A stretch of 64,000 nt of DNA, taken from positions 62,001-126,000 of the forward strand of contig JAQWNM010000009.1 in assembly GCA_029268615.1 (NCBI GenBank). Reading direction: 5' to 3'. The position numbers and the translations under genes are program-made. Each line of letters starts with the position of its first letter. The stretch's first letter is position 1. Under the pieces are notes generated by a model. It worked only from the letters and a program-made list of their open reading frames with translations. It was not told where the DNA came from and made no database searches. Below are positions 26,557 through 34,491 of the stretch, piece by piece. The stretch is from SAR86 cluster bacterium (GTDB taxonomy: Bacteria > Pseudomonadota > Gammaproteobacteria > Magnimaribacterales > Magnimaribacteraceae).

Positions 26557-26985
26557 TTAATCAGCTAATTTCTTTAAAGATTGTTCTTTCTTTATAAGAA
26601 AAACCACTATAAATATAACTATGCAAAAGAAGATAAAAGGGCCAAACCAAAGAATTATCGTTGAGTAAGTCAATGGGGGATCGTATGAAATATATTCCCC
26701 GTATCTATTTTTTAAATAATCTTTAATTTCAGAATCAGTTTTTTTAGCAATAATTAAGTTATATATAACTTGTTTTAAATCTAGGGAAATAGGTGAATTA
26801 GAACCTGCTAGACTAGAGCTCTGACATTTAGGGCATCTTAAATCTTGGGTCAAATTAGTAAACCTTGACGACTCTTCTTGAGAGAGGTTAGGGTAAATTT
26901 CTACTTCATTATCTGCTATCAATCCTGACAATAAAAATAAAAAGATAGCTACTAGTAAAATTCTTGTACTCATTTTACTTAGCAA
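26557..26985 (-). CDS. ccmH: Cytochrome c maturation protein CcmH (CcmL)
   Basis: 142 residues. Signal peptide or first TM (about 6-24), then the periplasmic thiol-oxidoreductase domain with the diagnostic LRCPKCQ motif (Cys at about residues 52 and 55), a three-helix bundle ending 'YGEYISYDPP', and one C-terminal TM helix (about 105-130). CcmH reduces the CxxCH disulfide of apocytochrome c. Overlaps ccmG by 11 nt. Confidence 0.93.
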   Translation of the reverse strand: MLSKMSTRILLVAIFLFLLSGLIADNEVEIYPNLSQEESSRFTNLTQDLRCPKCQSSSLAGSNSPISLDLKQVIYNLIIAKKTDSEIKDYLKNRYGEYISYDPPLTYSTIILWFGPFIFFCIVIFIVVFLIKKEQSLKKLAD

Positions 26986-27496
26986 AATGAGATCTAAACT
27001 TTTGATTCCATACTTCTTGGTCTAAAACACCTGCATGACGCAATACTATCTCTCCATTTTCATTCAATAAAAATGTCTCAGGTGCTCCGTATACACCCAT
27101 ATCTATGCCTAATTTACCATTAACATCATAAATATTTAATATAAATGGATCACCCTTTTCAATAAGATAATTCAATGCCTTATCTCTTGTATCTTTATAA
27201 TTGACTCCATATATAGGTATATTCTTTTTATTTCGTATCTCAAGTAAAAATGGATGCTCTACTGCACAAGCTATACACCAAGTAGCCCAAAAATTTATTA
27301 AAGCTGGGAAATCTTTCAAATCATTATTTGTTATATATGCCGTTCTATTATCTAAAGATAGATGTTCAAAAAAAGGAATCTTTTGACCTACAAGAGCGGA
27401 ATTCAACTCTTGCTTTTCTTCCTTTAGTAAGAAATACAAGTAACCCAACAAAATACAAAATAAAATAAAGGGCATTAAATTAAATAATTTTTTCAA
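26975..27496 (-). CDS. ccmG: Thiol:disulfide interchange protein CcmG/DsbE
   Basis: 173 residues with one N-terminal membrane anchor and a periplasmic thioredoxin fold. Active site is WATWCIAC (usual CcmG is WCxxC with PT or PS; Ile-Ala is less common). The CcmG-specific 'MGVYGAPETFLLN' loop after the cis-Pro region confirms the subfamily. Supplies reductant to CcmH and apocytochrome. Overlaps ccmF by 4 nt and ccmH by 11 nt. Confidence 0.93.
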   Translation of the reverse strand: MKKLFNLMPFILFCILLGYLYFLLKEEKQELNSALVGQKIPFFEHLSLDNRTAYITNNDLKDFPALINFWATWCIACAVEHPFLLEIRNKKNIPIYGVNYKDTRDKALNYLIEKGDPFILNIYDVNGKLGIDMGVYGAPETFLLNENGEIVLRHAGVLDQEVWNQKFRSHFAK

Positions 27497-29418
27497 TTTT
27501 TTACCTTAAATTGCTTAATAGAAGAGATTATCATCCCCAAAGAAATCAATATTGCACCTAACCATATCCATCTTACAAAATGTTTAATCTGAATTCTAAA
27601 AGACCAAGTGCCCTTTCCTAAATTATCTCCTAAAGTTATATAAACATCTTGAAAGAATCCTGGTTTGATTGCAGCTTCAGATGTGGCTTGTTTTGCAGAG
27701 GGATAGAACCTCTTTTCAGTTATTAGAAATGTTCTTTGTGTACTAGATAAATCTTTCATCTCTATGACTGCTCTTTCAGTTTCATAATTTTGTTTCTCAG
27801 AAATATTCACATCTTTTAACTTAAATTCATAACCCCCTAAAACATAATCATCATTTTTCGAAAGCTTAACTTCATTTTGCAATGAATAAGAGGTAACCAT
27901 ACCTATTCCAATTACTAGAACGGCTGTACCCAAGTGGGAGAATATAAGACCCATTCTATGCAAAACTATTTTTTTTAATCTACTGAAACCGAGATTCCTT
28001 AAAAAAGGATCAACTAAATTGCCTGAAATTATCCAACAAAATAGAATCCCGGCAATAAAAGCTCCAGATGTAACTTTTCCAAAAAATAAATAAACTAAAA
28101 GATAAAATAAAATAAACGCTATTATTGACTCTAAAATTATCCTTGTAATAAAACTTGTATCGCTAATTTTAGTCCAGCTCAAATACATCGCTAACCCCTG
28201 CAGGAGCGCCAAGCCTATAGCAAAAGGCAAGATGAGAATCTCATAGTAAGGAGCACCAACCGAAATCTGCTTACCTCCTGTAAACGCTTCATAAATCATA
28301 GGGAACAAAGTCCCAAACATTATAGATAAGGCCAAGATAACTAAGAGTAAATTATTAAGCAGTAATCCAAACTCTTTAGATAAAAAAGAATAACTTTTTT
28401 CCCTTCCTTCCGACTTATTCTTAAAAGCAAATATTAATAAAGAGGATAAAATAAAATAAGCAAAGATTAATAAAATAAAGACACCTCTTTCAGGATCAAG
28501 TGCAAATGAATGAACTGAAGTAAGAACTCCTGACCTAACTAAGAATGTTCCAAGTAAGCATGAAGCAAAAGCTAATATGGTTAATAATAGAGACCAACGA
28601 CTAAAAACACCTTTATTATGAGTAACTATTAAAGAATGAAAAAGAGCTACAGAAATTAACCACGGCACAAAAGCAGCATTTTCTACTGGATCCCAAAACC
28701 ACCACCCTCCCCAGCCAAGTTCATAATATGCCCACCAGCTTCCTAAACAAATACCCAAGGTTAAAAATGCACTTGATAAAAGGGCCCAAGGTCTTATTAA
28801 TCCAGCCCACAATGTGCTTTTATAGCCTATCAGCATAGAAGCGATGGCCATTGAAAAAGGAATAGATAGACCAGAATAACCAGCATATAAAAGCGGAGGA
28901 TGAATAGTAAATGCAAAATCCTGAAGCAATGGATTGAGTTCAATGCCCTCCAATGGAGAAATGGGCAATATTCTTTCAAATGGATTAGAAGTAAATATAG
29001 TAAATGCTAAAAAAGAAAAAATTATTTGGCATAGCACAATGATAGTCATGCATCTAAATAATTCCCCTTGGGCTTTGCTCTTAAATAAATAAAATACCGA
29101 CCATAGACATAAAATACTTATCCAGAGGATTAAAGATCCTTCATGAGCCCCCCAAGTGGCAGTCAATTTATAGTAGAAGGGCAAATTAGTATTGGAATTC
29201 ATGGCTACATAAAGTAAAGAAAAATCATCTACATAGAATGAATAGATCAGAATTAAAAAACTAAGAAAAGTAAAAACTGAAGTAGCTAATAAAAGCGATT
29301 TATATGTTGATATTAATAGCTCATCTTTTTTTATTATTCCATATACAGGAATTAAAGAACCCGCTAAAGAGAAGACTAAAGCACTAATAAGAAAAATATG
29401 TCCAATTTCAGGAATCAC
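27493..29418 (-). CDS. ccmF: Cytochrome c heme lyase subunit CcmF
   Basis: 641 residues, ~14-15 transmembrane helices. The WWD heme-handling domain 'ELGWGGWWFWDPVENAAF' lies near residue 230, flanked by conserved His in 'TWGAHEGSL' and 'FTIHPPLLYAGY'. The C-terminal periplasmic domain (about 520-620) is the poorly conserved partner region. CcmF with CcmH and CcmI ligates heme from CcmE to apocytochrome c. Overlaps ccmE by 11 nt. Confidence 0.96.
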   Translation of the reverse strand: MIPEIGHIFLISALVFSLAGSLIPVYGIIKKDELLISTYKSLLLATSVFTFLSFLILIYSFYVDDFSLLYVAMNSNTNLPFYYKLTATWGAHEGSLILWISILCLWSVFYLFKSKAQGELFRCMTIIVLCQIIFSFLAFTIFTSNPFERILPISPLEGIELNPLLQDFAFTIHPPLLYAGYSGLSIPFSMAIASMLIGYKSTLWAGLIRPWALLSSAFLTLGICLGSWWAYYELGWGGWWFWDPVENAAFVPWLISVALFHSLIVTHNKGVFSRWSLLLTILAFASCLLGTFLVRSGVLTSVHSFALDPERGVFILLIFAYFILSSLLIFAFKNKSEGREKSYSFLSKEFGLLLNNLLLVILALSIMFGTLFPMIYEAFTGGKQISVGAPYYEILILPFAIGLALLQGLAMYLSWTKISDTSFITRIILESIIAFILFYLLVYLFFGKVTSGAFIAGILFCWIISGNLVDPFLRNLGFSRLKKIVLHRMGLIFSHLGTAVLVIGIGMVTSYSLQNEVKLSKNDDYVLGGYEFKLKDVNISEKQNYETERAVIEMKDLSSTQRTFLITEKRFYPSAKQATSEAAIKPGFFQDVYITLGDNLGKGTWSFRIQIKHFVRWIWLGAILISLGMIISSIKQFKVKN

Positions 29419-29839
29419 TTCTAGATTTCAAAGTTTTTTGAACTTCCGGTGGCATATAATTTTCATCATGCTTAGCTAAAACCTCAAATGCCTCTAACGT
29501 TTTCTCTTTTCCCACAACACCTTTAACAACTACTCCTGAATTCTCTGAAAATAGATTAGGTAATATGCCTGAATACGTTACTAAAATAGATTTATTAAAA
29601 TCAGTAATAACAAAAGAGACTTCAAGCTCGTCGGGTACCCGGACAAAACTCCCTTTTTTAACCATTCCACCTGCTCTTATTTTTGCCCCTTCCTTCAAAT
29701 TAGAATCATGGAATTGTGAAGGAGAATAGAATAAATCAATATTTCTGCTTAATGCACTTAGAACAAGAGAAAGTGCGAGAGATGAGCCTATGAGGATGAT
29801 AGAAATTACATAAATTCTTTGTTTTCTTAAAGGGTGCAT
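29408..29839 (-). CDS. ccmE: Periplasmic heme chaperone CcmE
   Basis: 143 residues: N-terminal TM anchor (about 9-30) and a periplasmic OB-fold ending in the heme-attachment motif LAKHDENY, with the covalent heme ligand His 124 and Tyr 128. 'GGMVKKGSF' and 'VTYSGILPNLF' are also family-typical. Its ATG shares one base with the stop of ccmD (TGATG). Confidence 0.96.
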   Translation of the reverse strand: MHPLRKQRIYVISIILIGSSLALSLVLSALSRNIDLFYSPSQFHDSNLKEGAKIRAGGMVKKGSFVRVPDELEVSFVITDFNKSILVTYSGILPNLFSENSGVVVKGVVGKEKTLEAFEVLAKHDENYMPPEVQKTLKSRSDS

Positions 29840-30003
29840 CAGAAATTACTTAACTTAGTTTCCTCAAAATCTTTCATAAGTCTTTTGAACCGAAAAAAAG
29901 GAACTAAAATATTTAAAATAATAATAATAATGAAAATACCTAAAACGCTATAAACATAATAGCCGTATCCATTTAATATAAATAAATCTGTAATTAAGTT
30001 CAT
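29839..30003 (-). CDS. ccmD: Heme exporter protein CcmD (54 residues)
   Basis: Small gene found by reading the gap between ccmC and ccmE on the minus strand. The 54-residue product begins MNLITDLFILNGYGYYV, has one TM helix (about 15-36, Ile-rich) and a basic, then acidic cytosolic tail (FRFKRLMKDFEET). 'GYGYYVY' at the membrane edge is typical of CcmD, which helps release holo-CcmE from the CcmABC complex. Its ATG overlaps the ccmC stop by 4 nt and its TGA overlaps the ccmE ATG by 1 nt, so coupling is tight on both sides. Confidence 0.93.
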   Translation of the reverse strand: MNLITDLFILNGYGYYVYSVLGIFIIIIILNILVPFFRFKRLMKDFEETKLSNF

Positions 30004-30770
30004 GATATTTTTTCTAATTTATTTTGGAAATAAAGGCCAACCCACCTAGTATCTCTTTCTCTATAAAGAATTTCTACTCTTAACCTTTGAATAAGCATAA
30101 AAATATAAATGAAATAAAACCCAATAACACAAATGGCTAAAGGTATATACATCTCAGGACTCATGGAAGGTGAGGAAGTTAATGAAAAAGTAGAGGGCTG
30201 GTGAAGAGTTTGCCACCAATCTACTGACTTTTTAATTATTGGAATAATGGCAATTCCAACAATAGATAAAAGGGAAATACTTTTATCTCCTTTCAATTGA
30301 TTATCAGAAAAAGAATACAGGCCTATTATTGAAGCATAAATAAAGAAAAGAAGTAAAGTTGAAGTAAGCCTAGCATCCCATACCCACCAAGTACCCCAAG
30401 TAGGATATCCCCATATAGATCCACTGATTAAAGCTAAGAAAGTAAAACTAGCACCTATAGGAGCTGCTGACCTCACCAACATACCAGCGATCTTAACTCT
30501 CCAGACAAGGTTTAAAAAACCAAAAATTGACATAGTGATTAGCACTGATTCAGCTAAAATTGCAGACGGAACATGGATATAAATAATCCTATAAACTTCA
30601 CCTTGTTTATAATCGGGGGGCGAAAAGAAAATACCCCAGATAAGACCAAATGTTAAAATTAGAAAAGCAAATAAACCAAACCACGATACGTATCTTGTTG
30701 TCGAATTAAAAAATCCGGGTGTTGAGCCCATTTTAATAAACCAAGACTTTATTTTTTTCCAACTATTCAT
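30000..30770 (-). CDS. ccmC: Heme export/handling membrane protein CcmC
   Basis: 256 residues with six TM helices. The WWD motif reads 'WGTWWVWDARLTS' near residue 130, with flanking His residues in 'YIHVPSA' and 'TLHQPS'. CcmC presents heme to CcmE. Overlaps ccmB by 8 nt and ccmD by 4 nt. Confidence 0.96.
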   Translation of the reverse strand: MNSWKKIKSWFIKMGSTPGFFNSTTRYVSWFGLFAFLILTFGLIWGIFFSPPDYKQGEVYRIIYIHVPSAILAESVLITMSIFGFLNLVWRVKIAGMLVRSAAPIGASFTFLALISGSIWGYPTWGTWWVWDARLTSTLLLFFIYASIIGLYSFSDNQLKGDKSISLLSIVGIAIIPIIKKSVDWWQTLHQPSTFSLTSSPSMSPEMYIPLAICVIGFYFIYIFMLIQRLRVEILYRERDTRWVGLYFQNKLEKIS

Positions 30771-31449
30771 AATTTAATCTAATGGAAGCGGCAATTGCTA
30801 AAGATAATCCAGGTATTCCAATTGCTAATATTGAACCTAAATACATAAGATAAACAACATAGTCTTGGTTATTAATGGAAGCCTCTACACACGCAGTGCC
30901 TAAAATTAATATTGGAATAGAAAAAGGTAAAACAATTATAGCACTTAGGATAGCATTCTTTCCTAAAGACAAAGAGCCGCCTAAAGCCCCAAGAAGGCTA
31001 AAAAGAAGTGATCCTATAGAAAGACTTATCAATAAAACTGAAATATTTTCATAGGAGAAATATAGAAATAAACTTGCCAATAAAGAACAAATTACTATTG
31101 GTGCTCCAGCTACTAACCAGTGACAAAACACTTTTGCTAGGACTATTAAAAATAAGGGCTCGCCGCTAATCAAGATTTGTTCCAAAGTACCATCGCTATA
31201 ATCACTATTAAAAATTCCCTCAATAGCCAGTAACGAGGATAACAATGCCGCTATCCAAATAATATTTGATGCCATTAAATTAAGTTGATTTGGTTCTGGC
31301 CCAAATGCAATAGGAAAAAGAGTAATAATAGTTAAGAAGAAAATTACTGGCGTTATAAAACCTACTAGCTTCCTACTAGAAATCAAAAGATCACGCCTTA
31401 TGATCAATAAAAACCAATCAAAACTAGATGTTAAAGAACTATGCTTCAT
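30763..31449 (-). CDS. ccmB: Heme exporter permease CcmB
   Basis: 228 residues, six hydrophobic segments, starting 'FDWFLLIIRRDLLISSRK' with the N-terminal amphipathic helix normal in CcmB, and containing 'ALLSSLLAIEGIFNSDYSDGTLEQILIS', a strongly conserved stretch. Forms the ABC complex CcmABCD that releases holo-CcmE. Overlaps ccmA by 11 nt. Confidence 0.95.
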   Translation of the reverse strand: MKHSSLTSSFDWFLLIIRRDLLISSRKLVGFITPVIFFLTIITLFPIAFGPEPNQLNLMASNIIWIAALLSSLLAIEGIFNSDYSDGTLEQILISGEPLFLIVLAKVFCHWLVAGAPIVICSLLASLFLYFSYENISVLLISLSIGSLLFSLLGALGGSLSLGKNAILSAIIVLPFSIPILILGTACVEASINNQDYVVYLMYLGSILAIGIPGLSLAIAASIRLNYE

Positions 31450-32038
31450 ATTGGCTTAAATTTATTATTTTATTTTCTGTATTGAAAGGTCGGTGCCCTG
31501 TAACAATGAAAGAAGAGCCCATATTGTTTAAATCTTCTACTATCTTAGAAAATAGAAGAATAGATGGGTCATCCAATGCTGTAAGAGGCTCATCTATGAT
31601 ATATAAAGGTTTAATGTTCAAGATCCATCTTGCCATAGCCACCCTTCTTACCTGCCCTACTGAAAGATCAGAGCAGAATCTATTAATATAATCTAGCATC
31701 TCAACCCTCTCTAAAGCTTCTTTGAGAGAAAAAATATCTCTCTTTTCAGGCATAAATAATCTTAAATTCTCTAATACAGTCAAATTATTCTTTACTGCCA
31801 AAAGATGACCTTGATAAAAACACTGAGGGTAGAACAAAGATTGGATCAACTCTCCATGCCATCTTATTTCGCCATCAACTTCTGGTACCAAACCAACTAT
31901 AGCCTTTAGTAAAGTAGTCTTACCTGAACCATTTTCTCCTATAACCTCAATATTTTCTTCACTATTTAAATGAAAATTTATATCCTGAAAAATATTAATT
32001 TCGGATAGATTGCATCCTAGGTTAGAAACTTCGAGCAT
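31439..32038 (-). CDS. ccmA: Cytochrome c biogenesis ATP-binding protein CcmA
   Basis: 199-residue ABC ATPase. Walker A GENGSGKTT (about 34-42), signature LSVGQ (about 122) in place of LSGGQ, Walker B LYIIDEP, followed by 'TALDD' and switch His in 'IVTGHRP'. First gene of the nine-gene ccmA-I operon that runs leftward to 25866; divergent from hisI across 151 nt. Confidence 0.95.
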   Translation of the reverse strand: MLEVSNLGCNLSEINIFQDINFHLNSEENIEVIGENGSGKTTLLKAIVGLVPEVDGEIRWHGELIQSLFYPQCFYQGHLLAVKNNLTVLENLRLFMPEKRDIFSLKEALERVEMLDYINRFCSDLSVGQVRRVAMARWILNIKPLYIIDEPLTALDDPSILLFSKIVEDLNNMGSSFIVTGHRPFNTENKIINLSQYEA

Positions 32039-32189
32039 AAATTTTAGAAATTATAAAAAAGAAAAGATTATTTTAACAAAATAAGTAAGAAATCTAAATG
32101 TATGGTACATATTTTACTGTAAGGTACAGGTTTATATTCCTTATTATCATTAAAATAATTTACAATAACTAAAATTACTTAATATATAC

Positions 32190-32657
32190 ATGTCTAAATT
32201 ATTCTTAAAAAGATCAGATGTGGAGTTCGTAGAGGAAGGAAACGGTCTCGCTCCTAAATTCAATGATGATGGCTTAATACCTGTAGTTGTTATAGATTTC
32301 AAAAGTAAAGACCTGCTGATGCATGGGTATATGAATCGAGAAGCTTTAAAATTAACGATAAATGAGGGTATAGCTCATTACTGGAGCAGGAGTAGAAAAA
32401 AGCTATGGCGAAAAGGGGATACAAGCGGGATGATCCAGAAAGTTAGAGAAATTCTAATAGATGATGATCAAGATGCTATTTGTCTAAAAGTTCAAGTAGA
32501 AGGGCTTGGAGCGAGTTGTCATGTAGGGTATAGGTCATGCTTTTATAGATCTATTGAAAAGACTAGCTCTGAAGTTTTACTAAAATTTCTAGAACATAAA
32601 AAGGTATTTGATCCTGAAGATATTTATCCTGGAGCAGAAAATCCTACTAAATTATAA
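32190..32657 (+). CDS. hisI: Phosphoribosyl-AMP cyclohydrolase
   Basis: 155 residues, somewhat longer than the usual ~130. Third step of histidine biosynthesis. Clear family sequence: 'LMHGYMNREALKLT', 'HYWSRSRKKLWRKGDTSG' and the zinc Cys segment 'GASCHVGYRSCFYR'. There is no fused HisE (pyrophosphohydrolase) domain. Located away from any other his gene, which is common in streamlined genomes. Ends in a 14-bp inverted repeat shared with the convergent carboxylase gene. Confidence 0.96.
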   Translation: MSKLFLKRSDVEFVEEGNGLAPKFNDDGLIPVVVIDFKSKDLLMHGYMNREALKLTINEGIAHYWSRSRKKLWRKGDTSGMIQKVREILIDDDQDAICLKVQVEGLGASCHVGYRSCFYRSIEKTSSEVLLKFLEHKKVFDPEDIYPGAENPTKL

Positions 32658-32687
32658 GATTAAGTAACTAGTTTTAATCTTATAATT
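32650..32687. terminator. Bidirectional terminator-like hairpin, hisI / carboxylase
   Basis: Perfect 14-bp inverted repeat (AATTATAAGATTAA and its complement) with a 10-nt loop. It spans both convergent stop codons, so each gene's last codons form an arm. As RNA it is a stable A/U hairpin on both strands, the likely shared 3' end. Confidence 0.6.
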
Positions 32688-34227
32688 GATTTACTTGGAT
32701 GCATTTAACTCTTAATTGAGATTGAATCCTTTCAGCCCACTCAGCTAAATAAGTTCTAGTATCTCTAGGATCAATAATTTCATGCACTGAAAAACTTTCA
32801 GCTCTTGCAAAAGTATTTTGTTGAGAATTAAGAGCATCCTCTATCTCTTTTCTTTTTGCTTCAGGATTTACTGACTCTGAGATTTCTTTTTTAAATGCTA
32901 CGGCTACCCCTCCCTCTATAGGAAGAGCTCCAGATTCAGCTGATGGCCATGCTAAAACATATCCATCTGGACCATAATGAGCGGCTGCTGCTACTCCATA
33001 AGATTTTCTAATTATTACTGAACACCATGGGATTGTTGATTCTGTTACTGTTAATACAGCTTCGGTTCCATGCAAAATAGTAGCTTCTAGCTCAGCTTCA
33101 GGACCAATAAGAAAACCTGGTTCATCTACTAAGCTTACAACTGGAATATGAAATGTGTCACAGGTTTTAATAAAACGACTAGTTTTTTGGGCTCCTTTTG
33201 AGGACATTGAACCAGCATAAAAATTAGAATCATTGGCTAAGATACCGACTGAATACCCATTAATCCTCGCGAATCCTGTGATAATGCCCTGTCCAAAATA
33301 TCTAGTTATCTCAAAAAAAGAATCATGATCGAATATCTTTTCTATGACTTCTCTCATTTCATATGACTTTTTCTTATCCTTTGGAATGATAGCTAGTAAA
33401 TCTTCTTCTTTTCTATTGACAGGATCATCAATTATCTTTTGGGAGGACAATTCGTAAATATTTTGAGGCATATAAGACAAAAATCTAGATATTTGATTAA
33501 AAGCATCTTCTTCTGTATCAGCTACATTGTCTGTTACCCCATTCATCCTATGAATATTAGATCCACCTAATTCTTCTTTTGTTAATTTTTTTCCAAAAGC
33601 TCTTTCCACAACAGCTGGCCCTGCAACTAATATTTGGGAAGTTCTTTTAGTCATTACTCTAAAATGAGAAGCTACAAAACGTGCTGCAGGCAATCCTGCA
33701 ACAGGGCCTAAGGCAGCCGACACTACAGGAATAACTTTTAATGTATCTGCAACAGACTTGAACCTAGATTTAGAAAAAACTGCATCTCCTCCAGAACTTC
33801 TTCCCTTCTTAGAAGGGCCTGCCACAGAGCCTCCTCCCCCTTCATGTAATCTAACTAATGGAAGCTTATAATTGAGAGCTAATTCTTCAGTGTAAACACT
33901 TTTTCTGAGACCTGCAGGATTCGGAGAGCCTCCTTTTACTGTAAAGTCCTCTCCAGCTATAACTATTTGATTACCATTTATCTTACCGAACCCTAAAATA
34001 AAATTTGCTGGCGTAAAAGCCTGTATATCACCTTTATCATCAATATCCGAAATACCAGCAATCTTTCCCTGTTCTTGAAAAGATCCTTTATCCAGAAGTT
34101 TCTCAATCCTCTCCCTCAAAGATAAACGACCTTTAGCATGTTGAAGATCTACCGCTTCTTTACCGCCTTGCTTTGTTGCAAGTTTTTTTCTTATTTTTAT
34201 TCCGTCAGTTTCTTTTTTCCAATTCAT
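32680..34227 (-). CDS. Acyl-CoA carboxylase, carboxyltransferase (beta) subunit
   Basis: 515 residues with tandem crotonase-fold carboxyltransferase domains, the normal length for PccB/AccD5-type subunits. Recognisable: 'LRERIEKLLDKGSF' near the N-terminus, 'LHEGGGGSV' and 'GPVAGLPAARFV' in the N half, 'GFARINGYSVGILAND' and 'FIKTCDTFHIPVVSLVDEPGF' in the C half. It transfers CO2 from carboxybiotin to an acyl-CoA (propionyl-, 3-methylcrotonyl- or similar). No biotin carboxylase subunit is nearby. Propionyl-CoA is an expected product of the steroid side-chain and ring genes in this window, which makes a propionyl-CoA role attractive but unproven. Confidence 0.9.
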   Translation of the reverse strand: MNWKKETDGIKIRKKLATKQGGKEAVDLQHAKGRLSLRERIEKLLDKGSFQEQGKIAGISDIDDKGDIQAFTPANFILGFGKINGNQIVIAGEDFTVKGGSPNPAGLRKSVYTEELALNYKLPLVRLHEGGGGSVAGPSKKGRSSGGDAVFSKSRFKSVADTLKVIPVVSAALGPVAGLPAARFVASHFRVMTKRTSQILVAGPAVVERAFGKKLTKEELGGSNIHRMNGVTDNVADTEEDAFNQISRFLSYMPQNIYELSSQKIIDDPVNRKEEDLLAIIPKDKKKSYEMREVIEKIFDHDSFFEITRYFGQGIITGFARINGYSVGILANDSNFYAGSMSSKGAQKTSRFIKTCDTFHIPVVSLVDEPGFLIGPEAELEATILHGTEAVLTVTESTIPWCSVIIRKSYGVAAAAHYGPDGYVLAWPSAESGALPIEGGVAVAFKKEISESVNPEAKRKEIEDALNSQQNTFARAESFSVHEIIDPRDTRTYLAEWAERIQSQLRVKCIQVNQL

Positions 34228-34233
34228 ATTTTC

Positions 34234-34310
34234 TGGTGTCCCGTTCAGGATTTGAACCTGAGACCTCCGGATTAGGAATCCGGCGCTCTATCCAACTGAG
34301 CTAACGGGAC
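34234..34310 (-). tRNA. tRNA-Arg (CCU anticodon)
   Basis: Minus-strand cloverleaf of 77 nt with encoded CCA. Acceptor GTCCCGT pairs with ACGGGAC; anticodon stem CCGGA/TCCGG with loop TTCCTAA gives CCT (arginine AGG codons). T-arm GGTTCAAATCC. The 3' end lies 7 nt before the carboxylase start codon on the same strand, so the two may share a transcript. Confidence 0.96.
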
Positions 34311-34344
34311 AGTTGTAAATTATTTCTATTTTACTTATTCTGAG

Positions 34345-34373
34345 TTGATAAAAAATATTTATTATCTTATAAT
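34345..34373 (+). promoter_or_regulatory. Sigma-70 promoter of the riboswitch-controlled sulfhydrylase gene
   Basis: A -35 element TTGATA (34345-34350), 17-bp spacer and perfect -10 TATAAT (34368-34373). The expected start site, about 34380, falls exactly at the first base of the riboswitch P1 stem, which strongly supports both calls. Confidence 0.8.
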
Positions 34374-34376
34374 TTT

Positions 34377-34432
34377 CTCAGCACCGATTTGAATCAGCTT
34401 GCGGGTGCTTTATAAATACAGCTAAATAGAGT
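34377..34432 (+). promoter_or_regulatory. SAM-II-type (SAM-II/SAM-V) riboswitch aptamer
   Basis: Compact H-type pseudoknot aptamer for S-adenosylmethionine. P1 stem AGCACC (34380-34385) pairs with GGTGCT (34404-34409). Loop 1 contains the conserved GATTTGA and CTTGC elements, and the 3' part contains ATAAAT followed by GCTAAA and a purine-rich end, the same order as in the SAM-II crystal-structure RNA. SAM-V shares this core, so the two classes are not fully separable by eye. It precedes an O-acetylhomoserine sulfhydrylase gene, an expected SAM-repressed target. Confidence 0.9.
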
Positions 34433-34442
34433 TCTCTTTGAT

Positions 34443-34475
34443 AAACCTGTTTAGTGAAAGCTGCAGGTTTTTTTT
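34443..34475 (+). terminator. Intrinsic terminator in the riboswitch leader
   Basis: Arms AAACCTG (34443-34449) and CAGGTTT (34464-34470) around a 14-nt loop, followed by a run of eight T (34468-34475), all upstream of the start codon. The loop contains TTTAG and AGCTG, which can pair with CTAAA and CAGCT of the aptamer's conserved 3' part. This gives a plausible switch: ligand-bound aptamer frees the terminator, unbound RNA forms the alternative pairing. Confidence 0.7.
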
Positions 34476-34491
34476 ATTTAAGGAGATTATT

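Noticed and set aside
34438-34491. Longer sulfhydrylase start at TTG 34438
   Set aside because: It lies inside the leader terminator and adds residues without family homology; ATG 34492 has AAGGAG upstream.
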